DNA of 22,569 nt, taken from CALRGL01 sp964374035 (lineage in GTDB: Bacteria; Patescibacteriota; Patescibacteriia; UBA9934; GWF2-40-263). The notes beneath the pieces are model-generated. The model made no database searches. It worked only from the letters and a program-made list of their open reading frames with translations, and was not told the DNA's origin. The stretch is from positions 1 through 22,569 of the forward strand of contig CAYJWY010000018.1 of the NCBI GenBank assembly GCA_964374035.1, written 5' to 3'. The number at the start of each line of letters is the position of its first letter. Within the stretch, counting starts at the first letter, position 1. A program made the translations under genes and the position numbers. Positions 5,601 through 12,717 of this stretch are shown one piece after another.

Positions 5601-7622
5601 ATGCGTATCACGACGTCTTTCCTGCTTTTCTTTGCACTCGTTCAACCGTTGTCTGCGGCAACCGTGAACGATCCATTGTTTGACAAGCAATGGTACTTGC
5701 AAAACATTCACGCCACAAAAGCGTGGGATTTCGCGACCGGCTCGCGTGATGTTATTGTTGCCGTGCTCGACACGGGCGTTGATCTCGATCACAAAGATTT
5801 GGCAAAAAATATTTGGACGAACGGCAGTGAGATTGCCGGTGACGGTATCGACAACGATCGTAATGGTTTCGTCGACGACGTTCACGGATATGATTTTGTC
5901 GATCGCGACGGTGATCCTGAACCGGATCTTTCAAAGACGTTCGATGAAGATGCGGTTCCACATGGAACCGTTGTCGCGGGAGTCATTGCCGCGGTAGGAA
6001 ATAACAGTGAAGGCATCGCCGGCATCAATTGGAACGCGAGCATCATGAGTGTGCGGATTTTGGACGACATGGGTATCGGCTCGTCCACAGCGGCGACCGA
6101 AGGAATCGACTACGCGGTTGCAAATGGAGCGGATGTCATCAACCTCAGCTTCACCGGATTTGACGATGATCCGCGATTTCGAAACTCGCTCAAACACGCC
6201 TACCAAGCCGGTGTCATGGTCGTTGCGGCTGTAGGAAATGGGGATGATGGAGAGGGTATCAACGTTGACCATCGCCCAATTTATCCGGCCTGTTACGGCG
6301 AAAACGAGGACGAAGACTGGATTCTGGGTGTCGCCTCCACCGATCGTGATGACAAAAAATCGAACTTTTCAAATTACGGAGCGCTCTGTACGGACATCTC
6401 CGCGCCGGGTGAAGATATTCTCAGCACGATTTTTCAAACGAGCTCGCATCCAAACTTCTCGCAATCTTTTTACGCATCCGGCTGGTCGGGGACATCGTTG
6501 GCGGCGCCAATGGTCGCGGGCGCGGCTGTCTTGTTGAAGTCGAAGTATCCCAACATCACTCCAAACGAAATCAAATCCATCTTGCGACTCTCTGCCGATC
6601 CTGTGTTAAGTAGTGGGGACGCAAAGGGAAAAGTCGGCGCCGGTCGGTTGAATCTCGCACGCGCGCTTGAGGTCGCGAATTCATTCATCGCTGGGGCTGA
6701 TCTCACGGTGTCGTCGACCATACAAACCGGCAAGCCAAGTCATCGCATTGCTGTGGCATCTGAACAAGACACATCCTCGATTCGTGTGCTCACAAAATCG
6801 GGAACGTTTTTGTATGCGTTTACTGCGTACGACAAAGCCGTTGGTGTGCGACTCGCGATGGGAGATGTCAATGGCGACGGCGTCGAAGAAATAGTAACCG
6901 TTCCTGCGACAGGAAATTTTCCCGTGAAAATTTTTTCCCTTGAAGGAAAAGAATTAGATTCGTTCACGCCGTTTGATACATTCTCGTCCGGATTGTTTGT
7001 GGCAACCGGTGATATGAACAAGGATGGAAAAGAAGAAATCGCCGTGAGTCAGGACGCAGGTGATGGACTCGTCGGTGTCTTTACATCGAATGGAACACGC
7101 GTGACACAGTTCGATCCGTTTGAAACAAAGGGAAGCACACGCGTTGCGCTGGGTGACGTTGACGGCGATGGAATCGACGAGATCATCACTACACGCGGCG
7201 TTGGATTTGAACCAACGGTTCGCGTGTATACATCGACTGGAACGTTCGTCAAAGAATTTCTCGCCTATGCAAAAACGTACGACCGCGGTGTGTTCGTTTC
7301 AAGCGGCGACCTCGACGGCGATGGTGACGACGAAATCGTCACCGGAACCGACAAGGGTGGCGGTCCGCAAGTCCAGATTTACGATGGATCAGGCAAGTGG
7401 CTCGGCACGTTCTTCGCCTACGACAAAAATTTCCGCGGCGGCGTGCGTCTTTCGGTTGGTAACTTAAGTGACTCGCCCGGCGCATCGATCATCACCGCGG
7501 CCGGCCCCGGCGGCGGCCCGCACGTACGTGTTTTCAACGGATACGCAAAGCTCATCGGAACATTTTTTGCCAATAGCGAGTCGGATCGAAAGGGGATTAA
7601 CTCCTCGGCATGGGGACGTTAA
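5601..7622 (+). CDS. Secreted subtilisin-like S8 protease with FG-GAP tail (paralogue 2)
   Basis: A 673-residue paralogue of the preceding protease with the same order of parts: signal peptide (MRITTSFLLFFALVQPLSA), S8 domain, then FG-GAP repeats. The catalytic set is complete and canonical: Asp57 in LDTGVD, His121 in PHGTVVAG, Asn213 in AAVGNG and Ser299 in GTSLAAP. A loop GDGIDNDRNGFVDD resembles a thrombospondin/EF-type calcium site. Five C-terminal repeats include DVNGDGVEE, DMNKDGKEE, DVDGDGIDE and DLDGDGDDE; the last (NLSDSPGAS) has lost the acidic loop. Both paralogues share a Cys pair in the domain (PACY and LCTD), which may form a disulphide outside the cell. An 11-nt gap with no promoter implies co-transcription with the upstream paralogue. 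The duplication is old: active-site blocks match well while loops differ widely. Confidence 0.93.
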   Translation: MRITTSFLLFFALVQPLSAATVNDPLFDKQWYLQNIHATKAWDFATGSRDVIVAVLDTGVDLDHKDLAKNIWTNGSEIAGDGIDNDRNGFVDDVHGYDFVDRDGDPEPDLSKTFDEDAVPHGTVVAGVIAAVGNNSEGIAGINWNASIMSVRILDDMGIGSSTAATEGIDYAVANGADVINLSFTGFDDDPRFRNSLKHAYQAGVMVVAAVGNGDDGEGINVDHRPIYPACYGENEDEDWILGVASTDRDDKKSNFSNYGALCTDISAPGEDILSTIFQTSSHPNFSQSFYASGWSGTSLAAPMVAGAAVLLKSKYPNITPNEIKSILRLSADPVLSSGDAKGKVGAGRLNLARALEVANSFIAGADLTVSSTIQTGKPSHRIAVASEQDTSSIRVLTKSGTFLYAFTAYDKAVGVRLAMGDVNGDGVEEIVTVPATGNFPVKIFSLEGKELDSFTPFDTFSSGLFVATGDMNKDGKEEIAVSQDAGDGLVGVFTSNGTRVTQFDPFETKGSTRVALGDVDGDGIDEIITTRGVGFEPTVRVYTSTGTFVKEFLAYAKTYDRGVFVSSGDLDGDGDDEIVTGTDKGGGPQVQIYDGSGKWLGTFFAYDKNFRGGVRLSVGNLSDSPGASIITAAGPGGGPHVRVFNGYAKLIGTFFANSESDRKGINSSAWGR

Positions 7623-7634
7623 CCCACGCACTCC

Positions 7635-7663
7635 TTCACTTCCTCACGTCCTCACTCTATAAT
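7635..7663 (+). promoter_or_regulatory. Sigma70-type promoter for the glycan cluster
   Basis: TTCACT (7635-7640) and a consensus TATAAT (7658-7663) are 17 bp apart. The start codon at 7672 is only 8 nt after the -10, so the transcript should begin at or next to the ATG. This is the best-formed promoter in the window and heads the glycosyltransferase run. Confidence 0.7.
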
Positions 7664-7671
7664 GTTCGCAT

Positions 7672-8685
7672 ATGTCCTCCCCAACCTTTGAACACAAAAA
7701 CATTCTCATCACCGGCGGCGCCGGATTTCTCGGTTCTCATTTGTGTGAACGATTACTTGAAGATGGGCATCGTGTCATCTGCATCGATAATTTTTCAACA
7801 GGCACAGTGAGCAATATCAACGCGCTCATGCAGAATGATCGGTTTCGCTTCATTCGCATGGACGTGAACGAACCCTTGGAGCTCGGAGCCTATCACGAAC
7901 TCGCGCCGTTCAAGATCCCATTTCAAGGGATACAAGAAATTTATCACTTTGCCTGCCCAACATCGATCCGCAAGTTTAACGATTTTAAAGTTCAAACATT
8001 ATTATCCAATTCACTTGGAAACTATCGCGTGCTTGAGCTTGCGCGAACGTATCGCGCAAAGATTTTGCTTGGATCGAGTTCTGTGGTGTATGGTGCGCGT
8101 CAGTCGAAGGATCCGATTGTTTCAGAAGAGGAACTCGGCATTGTCGATCACTTGAGTGCGCGTGCATGTTACGACGAAGGAAAACGATTTTCTGAGACAA
8201 TGGTTCAGACCTACAGAGACGTTCACGGCATAGAAACACGCATCGCGCGAATTTTTCGCACGTACGGTCCTCGGATGCCACTGTACGATGGTCACATGAT
8301 TCCGGATTTTGTTCTCGCCGCTTTGGACGGCAACGATCTTATCCTTGACGGTGGTGCGAATTTTCGTACATCGCTGTGTTATGTGAACGATGTGATTGAT
8401 GCCGTTGTGCGTTTAATGAATACGCCCACCGATCCGGGTCCTGTCAATATCGGAAGCGACCTGGATCTCGCCATTGAGGACGTTGCCAAACTCATTGTGA
8501 ACATGACGGAGTCGAGTTCAAAGATTGTTCCTGGAGAAAATTTGCTTTTTCTTTCCGAACTTGCCCTGCCGCGTATCGACAAAATGAAGGATCTCGGCTG
8601 GTTTCCACTTGTGCGCCTGGAGGATGGATTACGCCGGACCATCGAGTACACGAAGGCTAATAAATTTTTGCTAAACAACGTGTGA
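7672..8685 (+). CDS. NAD-dependent SDR epimerase, UDP-glucuronate decarboxylase-like
   Basis: A 337-residue extended short-chain dehydrogenase/reductase with the Rossmann motif GGAGFLG (15-21). The active-site motif ACYDEGKRF (Tyr167, Lys171), YHFACPTS (91-98) and RIFRTYGPRM are the signatures that separate UDP-xylose synthases (UDP-glucuronate decarboxylases) from other epimerases. The serine region reads SSSVVYG, where the family usually has STSEVYG. Such enzymes make UDP-xylose or a keto intermediate from UDP-glucuronate in the cytoplasm, for glycan assembly. ATG 7672 follows a strong -10 directly. The next gene overlaps the stop as GTGA. Exact substrate is uncertain, since residues around the serine and near Asn104 differ from the textbook enzyme. 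Confidence 0.82.
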   Translation: MSSPTFEHKNILITGGAGFLGSHLCERLLEDGHRVICIDNFSTGTVSNINALMQNDRFRFIRMDVNEPLELGAYHELAPFKIPFQGIQEIYHFACPTSIRKFNDFKVQTLLSNSLGNYRVLELARTYRAKILLGSSSVVYGARQSKDPIVSEEELGIVDHLSARACYDEGKRFSETMVQTYRDVHGIETRIARIFRTYGPRMPLYDGHMIPDFVLAALDGNDLILDGGANFRTSLCYVNDVIDAVVRLMNTPTDPGPVNIGSDLDLAIEDVAKLIVNMTESSSKIVPGENLLFLSELALPRIDKMKDLGWFPLVRLEDGLRRTIEYTKANKFLLNNV

Positions 8686-9347
8686 AGATCACGGCGATTA
8701 TTCCGGCCTACAACGAAGCCTCAACGATTGCGGATGTTCTTCAGCGCACCCGTCGTGTTGTTGATGAGATCATCGTGATCAATGATGGATCAACGGATCG
8801 CACGGCAGAGATCGCACGCAACCATGGGGCGATCGTCGTCAGCCATGTGATCAATCGCGGACTCGGCGCCGCGATTGCAACAGGATTCGAACTCGCGATG
8901 CGTCGACACGCAGACGTGGTTGTGACCCTTGATGCGGATGGACAACATGATCCCGACGAGATCAAGAAGTTTTTGATTGCGATCGAGAAGGGAGCGGATG
9001 TGGTCATTGGTTCTCGCATGGTGGATCCTACCGGGATGCCGTGGGTTCGTCAGATCGCGCAGATGCTTGGAAACGTCACAACGTTTGTGTTGTTCGGCGC
9101 GTGGGTTTCTGACAGTCAGTCGGGGTTTCGAGCGTTTTCAACATTTGCACTCACAAAGATTCACATCAAGACGAACCGCATGGAAGTCTCCTCAGAGCTC
9201 ATCGCCGAAACGAAGAGACACAAACTCACTTTGGTCGAAGTTCCAATCAAGGCTATCTACACCCAGTATTCACTCTCGAAAGGACAAAATTTTTTTACGG
9301 GAATTAAAACATTGATCAAGCTTGTTTTGCGTCGAATCATGATGTAA
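8682..9347 (+). CDS. GT2 glycosyltransferase, DPM1-like (polyprenyl-phosphate sugar synthase)
   Basis: A 221-residue family 2 transferase lacking C-terminal membrane helices. AIIPAYNEAS, VINDGSTDRT, LDADGQHDP (the metal-binding DxD region), IGSR and DSQSGFRAF are the standard blocks of the DPM1 branch, which moves a sugar from a nucleotide donor to polyprenyl phosphate at the cytoplasmic face. GTG 8682 is chosen because it overlaps the previous stop (GTGA) and is followed at once by MKITAIIPAY. The downstream DUF2304 gene, after a REP4 element, is the common partner of this subfamily. The product could be the lipid-linked donor used by the GT-C enzyme at 17536-19170. Confidence 0.87.
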   Translation: MKITAIIPAYNEASTIADVLQRTRRVVDEIIVINDGSTDRTAEIARNHGAIVVSHVINRGLGAAIATGFELAMRRHADVVVTLDADGQHDPDEIKKFLIAIEKGADVVIGSRMVDPTGMPWVRQIAQMLGNVTTFVLFGAWVSDSQSGFRAFSTFALTKIHIKTNRMEVSSELIAETKRHKLTLVEVPIKAIYTQYSLSKGQNFFTGIKTLIKLVLRRIMM

Positions 9348-9362
9348 TAATTTTTCCCTGCC

Positions 9363-9444
9363 GTCATTCTGAGCGAAGCGAAGAATCTCTTGCGAGTGTG
9401 CATCTCCAAACAAGAAGAGATCCTTCACTGTGTTCAGGATGACA
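9363..9444. repeat. REP4 element (GTCATTCTGAGC type)
   Basis: GTCATTCTGAGCGAAGCG... (9363-9389) and ...CACTGTGTTCAGGATGACA (9417-9444) are imperfect inverted arms flanking about 27 nt. To my knowledge, elements of this consensus are dispersed in many unrelated bacterial genomes. It sits between the GT2 and DUF2304 genes, which otherwise look like one operon. Confidence 0.8.
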
Positions 9445-9454
9445 CAGGACTCCT

Positions 9455-9814
9455 ATGTCACTCATCCAACTATTCATCATTGTGTTCGCTCTGTTCGCAC
9501 TTTCGCGAACCGTGCGACAGTTTAAAAAAGGAGGGCTCACGTTAGCCTGGCTTTTATTTTGGGTCATTGTTTGGATCGGCGTTGGCGTTGTGGTCGCGTT
9601 GCCGCAAACAACGGACGTGGTTGCAAGGTTTGTCGGCGTCGGACGCGGCGCGGATCTCATCGTCTACGTTGCGCTTGTCGGACTCTTTTTTCTTGTGTTC
9701 AAAATGTTCGCGAAAGTCGAATCCGTCGAACAAGAGATCACACGACTTGTGAGAAAGCTCGCGATCGAGGATGTTGAGGACAAAGCAAACGAGACTGGTA
9801 GCCGCAGGCTTTAG
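9455..9814 (+). CDS. DUF2304 family membrane protein
   Basis: A 119-residue protein with three hydrophobic segments: LIQLFIIVFALFAL (about 3-17), LAWLLFWVIVWIGVGVVVAL (about 30-49) and LIVYVALVGLFFLVFKMF (about 68-86). A charged coiled tail follows (VESVEQEITRLVRKLAIEDVED). RTVRQFKKG after the first helix and the tail fit DUF2304, which typically sits next to DPM1-like GT2 genes and may anchor or present the transferase at the membrane. The last residues GSRRL and the stop codon TAG are read from the inserted REP1 element at 9796, so the natural C-terminus has been replaced or trimmed. ATG 9455 has a weak upstream AGGA. Confidence 0.8.
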   Translation: MSLIQLFIIVFALFALSRTVRQFKKGGLTLAWLLFWVIVWIGVGVVVALPQTTDVVARFVGVGRGADLIVYVALVGLFFLVFKMFAKVESVEQEITRLVRKLAIEDVEDKANETGSRRL

Positions 9815-9870
9815 CCTGCGCGAATTTTTGTTCCTTACGAATCGCACAGGCTTTAGCCTACGTCTACCAA
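9796..9870. repeat. REP1 element, copy B (left flank of RAYT1)
   Basis: The left half TGGTAGCCGCAGGC... (9796-9822) matches the family. The right half (9842-9870) is diverged (GCACAGGCTTTAGCCTACG, then TCTACCAA). It provides the DUF2304 stop codon and ends 20 nt before the RAYT1 start. Confidence 0.88.
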
Positions 9871-9890
9871 TAGGCCCACCGACGTCCACT

Positions 9891-10364
9891 ATGTCGATCA
9901 TCGAACGACCACATCGATTGCACAAGCGTCTCTATGAAGGCGTCACATATGCCTTTACTTGTTGTGTGATGGTCAGGGGAAAATTGTTTGTCGACGCTAT
10001 GACGTTTGAGGTTTGTGAACGGTATCTTCTCGAGGCATTGCAACAGTTTGAATGCAACGCTCTTGTTTACTTATTTATGCCAGATCATCTACACCTGCTA
10101 CTGGAGGCGAAAAGCGCAGAGTCAGATGTAAGGAAAGTGGTTAATTTATTTAAACAGAAGACGGGCTACTGGTTGTCCCAGAGCCACTCTGTTCATCGGT
10201 GGCAGAAAGGGTACTTTGATCACATTTTAAGAAGTGAGGAAGATATTATGAAGCAATTCGAGTATATTCTAGAGAATCCAGTCAGAAAGGGAATCGTCAC
10301 AGACTGGAAAAATTATCCTTACAAAGGATCAACAGTGTATGATCTTGATCGAATCGACTTATGA
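9891..10364 (+). CDS. RAYT1: REP-associated Y1 transposase
   Basis: A 157-residue single-strand transposase of the IS200/RAYT superfamily. Blocks: YAFTCCVMVRGKLF (about 20-33), the HUH metal motif PDHLHLL (His66, His68), WQKGYFDHILR (104-114) and EYILENPVRKGIV (124-136), whose Tyr125 is the likely catalytic nucleophile. RAYTs cut and join single-stranded DNA at REP hairpins and are usually domesticated single-copy genes. ATG 9891 is chosen: the frame extends back to 9771, but that extension is read through the REP1 element (VAAGFSLRE) and is not protein-like. REP1 copies B and C flank it, making a compact REP-RAYT-REP module that splits the glycan cluster. Base composition is more AT-rich than the flanking glycosyltransferases. 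Confidence 0.9.
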   Translation: MSIIERPHRLHKRLYEGVTYAFTCCVMVRGKLFVDAMTFEVCERYLLEALQQFECNALVYLFMPDHLHLLLEAKSAESDVRKVVNLFKQKTGYWLSQSHSVHRWQKGYFDHILRSEEDIMKQFEYILENPVRKGIVTDWKNYPYKGSTVYDLDRIDL

Positions 10365-10367
10365 TAT

Positions 10368-10395
10368 TTGACTTGTAACATTCGACTTGTAAAAT
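10368..10395 (+). promoter_or_regulatory. Promoter downstream of RAYT1
   Basis: TTGACT (10368-10373) and TAAAAT (10390-10395) are 16 bp apart. The stretch also contains two CGACTTGTAA/TGACTTGTAA-type near repeats. Transcription would begin at about 10402, at the very edge of REP1 copy C, and proceed into the next GT2 gene. Confidence 0.4.
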
Positions 10396-10400
10396 CAATT

Positions 10401-10461
10401 TGTAGCCGCAGGCTTTAGCCTGCGCGTGTAAGATTCGCGCAGGCTAAAGCCTGCGGCTACA
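10401..10461. repeat. REP1 element, copy C (right flank of RAYT1)
   Basis: A perfect 26-bp inverted repeat (10401-10426 and 10436-10461) around a 9-nt spacer. Each arm again holds a GCAGGC/GCCTGC mini-hairpin. It is the least degraded REP1 copy, which fits its position beside the transposase. Confidence 0.95.
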
Positions 10462-10483
10462 GAGATATTGGCTAATCATCTAC

Positions 10484-11539
10484 ATGTTCGTTCCCAAAGT
10501 GGGTATTATCTATCTTTCTTACAACGGCAAACCGTATCTCGATGAGGTGCTGGCGGCTTTGCGTGCGCTGACCTATCCAAGCGATCGACTCGAGTTCATT
10601 TTTGTCGACAACAACAGCAAGGACGGATCGCAAGAATATTTGCGGGATGTTGAGGGGATTACGTTTTTCGGGAATGGGAAGAACCTTGGTTTCGCACAGG
10701 GGAACAACATGGGCATCGAGCATGCGCTGTTGAATGGTTGTGACTATGTTTTTTTACATAACAACGACCTCAAGCTTGATCCACACGCGATCAACGAAGC
10801 AGTCGCTCTGGCCGAGTCTGACCCGACGATCGGTTCCGTACAGTCACTCATGAAGTTATGGAAGCATCCCGACACCATCAACTCGACGGGCGGCATGGTC
10901 CATTTTCTTGGCTTTGGTTTCGTTCGCGACAACGGTCGAAAAGACAAAGACGTTCAGGTCTACGACGGTGAGGAGATCGGTTACGCGAGTGGTGCGGCCG
11001 TCTTGTATCGATCGTCTGTTCTCAAGCAAATTGGCTTACTCGATCCATTTCTATGTTTGTATCACGAAGACCTCCAACTCGGCTGGCGTATTCGCCTCGC
11101 GGGATTTCGCAACGTGCTGTCGACGGGATCGATTGCGTACCACGACTATGCATTCAAGAAGTCCGTGAAAAAGTTTTATTGGATGGAACGCAACCGTTGG
11201 CTCGTTCACCTAACGTACTTGAAAGGCAAGTCGCTTGTCCTGCTGTTTCCACTCATGGCTCTGCTCGAAATTCCCTTACTCGCTTTTTCGATCAAGGGTG
11301 GATGGTTCAAGGAGAAACTGTTTGTCTACGCACAGTTTTTTCGACCGTCGACGTGGCGTTACATCGTGACGACGCGATCGAAGGTGCAATCGACGCGCAA
11401 GGTTTCCGACCGCGAGATCGTGAAATTGTTTACAAGCTCGATCGAACATCAAGAAACGTCTAACCCGTTTGTGATGCATATCGCGAACCCTGTCCTCACG
11501 ATCATATGGTTTTTTCTCAAACGCATCATTCGTTGGTAA
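10484..11539 (+). CDS. GT2 glycosyltransferase, rhamnosyltransferase-like
   Basis: A 351-residue family 2 transferase of the WbbL/rhamnosyltransferase type. Blocks: VGIIYLSYNGKPYL, FVDNNSKDGS, NLGFAQGNNMGIEHA, FLHNNDLKLDP (donor/metal site), ASGAAVLYRSSVL and FLCLYHEDLQLGWRIRLAGF (the acidic acceptor region, quoted as YHEDLQLGWRIR). Two C-terminal hydrophobic stretches (about 245-270 and 332-348) anchor it to the membrane. Enzymes of this group add L-rhamnose or a related sugar to a lipid-linked acceptor on the cytoplasmic side. The dTDP-sugar genes at the end of the window could supply the donor. ATG 10484 follows REP1 copy C by 22 nt with no Shine-Dalgarno. Overlap with the next gene supports an operon. 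Confidence 0.88.
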   Translation: MFVPKVGIIYLSYNGKPYLDEVLAALRALTYPSDRLEFIFVDNNSKDGSQEYLRDVEGITFFGNGKNLGFAQGNNMGIEHALLNGCDYVFLHNNDLKLDPHAINEAVALAESDPTIGSVQSLMKLWKHPDTINSTGGMVHFLGFGFVRDNGRKDKDVQVYDGEEIGYASGAAVLYRSSVLKQIGLLDPFLCLYHEDLQLGWRIRLAGFRNVLSTGSIAYHDYAFKKSVKKFYWMERNRWLVHLTYLKGKSLVLLFPLMALLEIPLLAFSIKGGWFKEKLFVYAQFFRPSTWRYIVTTRSKVQSTRKVSDREIVKLFTSSIEHQETSNPFVMHIANPVLTIIWFFLKRIIRW

Positions 11540-12717
11540 GCGAACCAACATTACGCATCGCACAAGTCGTCTGCGTCTATCCTCCGTATCATGGCGGGAT
11601 GGGTCGCGTTGCGTTTGAGTACACACAGCGCCTGCGCGAGCGAGGACATAATGTGCATGTGTTCACAAGCAAGTCGAAAGAAGTCACCGACGACCCAAGC
11701 TATGTGCATCGCATTCCAAGTCTCCTGCACATCGGCAACGCTGGCGTGATGCCGTCATTGTTTTCTCGTCTGAAAGGTTTCGACCTTGTGCATTTGCATT
11801 ACCCATTTTTTGGCGGCGCGGAACCCACAATTGTTCGCAAAGCCCTGCGAGCAGATCAAGGTCTCGTCATGACCTATCACATGGACGCCGTCGCGGGTGG
11901 GTTTCGTGGAGCTGTTTTCGATCTGCATCGTCGTATGCTCCTTCCATGGTTGATCGGCCGTGTCGATCGAATCCTCGCGAGCTCGCAAGACTACATCGAA
12001 ACGTCCGCAATTGCGAACATCGAGCGCGCGCTTGACCGCGTTGAGATTCATCCGTTTGGTGTCGATCTCAAGCGGTTTCATCCCGGAGACGAGCCTGAGC
12101 TGAAGGCGAAACTAAACATCCCAGCATCAACGCCAGTCCTGCTCTTCGTGGGTGGTCTCGACAAGGCGCATCATTTCAAAGGCGTTGATATTTTTCTTGA
12201 AGCGCTCAAAGCATGCACGGAACGTTGCTGGCACACCATCATCATTGGTGACGGAGAGTTGCGATCAAGTTTCGAAAACATCGCTCGCACATACGGACTT
12301 CTCGACCGCGTGACATTCCTCGGTTGTGTGTCTCAAGACGAGCTTCCGACTTATTATCGACTCGCTGATGTTCACGTCTTTCCCTCGACACGACGCGCAG
12401 AAGCATTCGGGCTCGTCGCGCTTGAAGCCGCGGCAAGTGGAACGCCTACGATCGCATCGAATCTGCCGGGTGTACGCACGGTGGTTCAAGACGGAACAAC
12501 AGGACTCCTGGTTGAACCCGACCATATCGCCAGTCTTCGCGACGCGATCAAGTTGCTTCTCGACAAACCCGAACTGCGCGAACGCTTCTCGATGGGTGCA
12601 CGCGCGCACGCGGAAACGTCTTTCGCGTGGGATCCGCTCATCACGAAGCTTGAACAAACCTATTATTCCGTGATCAACCAACAATCCACGCGTCAGTATG
12701 ATTCAACGTCGTTATGA
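11506..12717 (+). CDS. GT4 glycosyltransferase (first of a pair)
   Basis: A GT-B fold transferase of up to 403 residues. The N-terminal acceptor domain opens with RIAQVVCVYPPYHGGMGRV, a glycine-rich loop typical of GT4. The C-terminal donor domain has VLLFVGGLDKAHHFKGVD and the EX7E block EAFGLVALEAAASGTPTIAS. It uses a nucleotide-sugar donor at the inner membrane face and probably extends a lipid-linked oligosaccharide. ATG 11506 overlaps the previous gene by 34 nt and adds a non-conserved MVFSQTHHS leader, so the true start may be TTG 11533, which overlaps by 7 nt. The next gene begins on the stop as ATGA. Sugar specificity cannot be told from sequence. Confidence 0.88.
   Translation: MVFSQTHHSLVSEPTLRIAQVVCVYPPYHGGMGRVAFEYTQRLRERGHNVHVFTSKSKEVTDDPSYVHRIPSLLHIGNAGVMPSLFSRLKGFDLVHLHYPFFGGAEPTIVRKALRADQGLVMTYHMDAVAGGFRGAVFDLHRRMLLPWLIGRVDRILASSQDYIETSAIANIERALDRVEIHPFGVDLKRFHPGDEPELKAKLNIPASTPVLLFVGGLDKAHHFKGVDIFLEALKACTERCWHTIIIGDGELRSSFENIARTYGLLDRVTFLGCVSQDELPTYYRLADVHVFPSTRRAEAFGLVALEAAASGTPTIASNLPGVRTVVQDGTTGLLVEPDHIASLRDAIKLLLDKPELRERFSMGARAHAETSFAWDPLITKLEQTYYSVINQQSTRQYDSTSL

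Noticed and set aside
5952..5969. Short palindrome at the catalytic His codon of protease 2
   Set aside because: Eight-bp arms of this kind are expected by chance in a window this size, and the codons are fixed by the active site.
9771..9890. N-terminal extension of RAYT1 from a TTG at 9771
   Set aside because: It overlaps the DUF2304 gene end and translates the REP1 repeat; the transposase family begins near ATG 9891.
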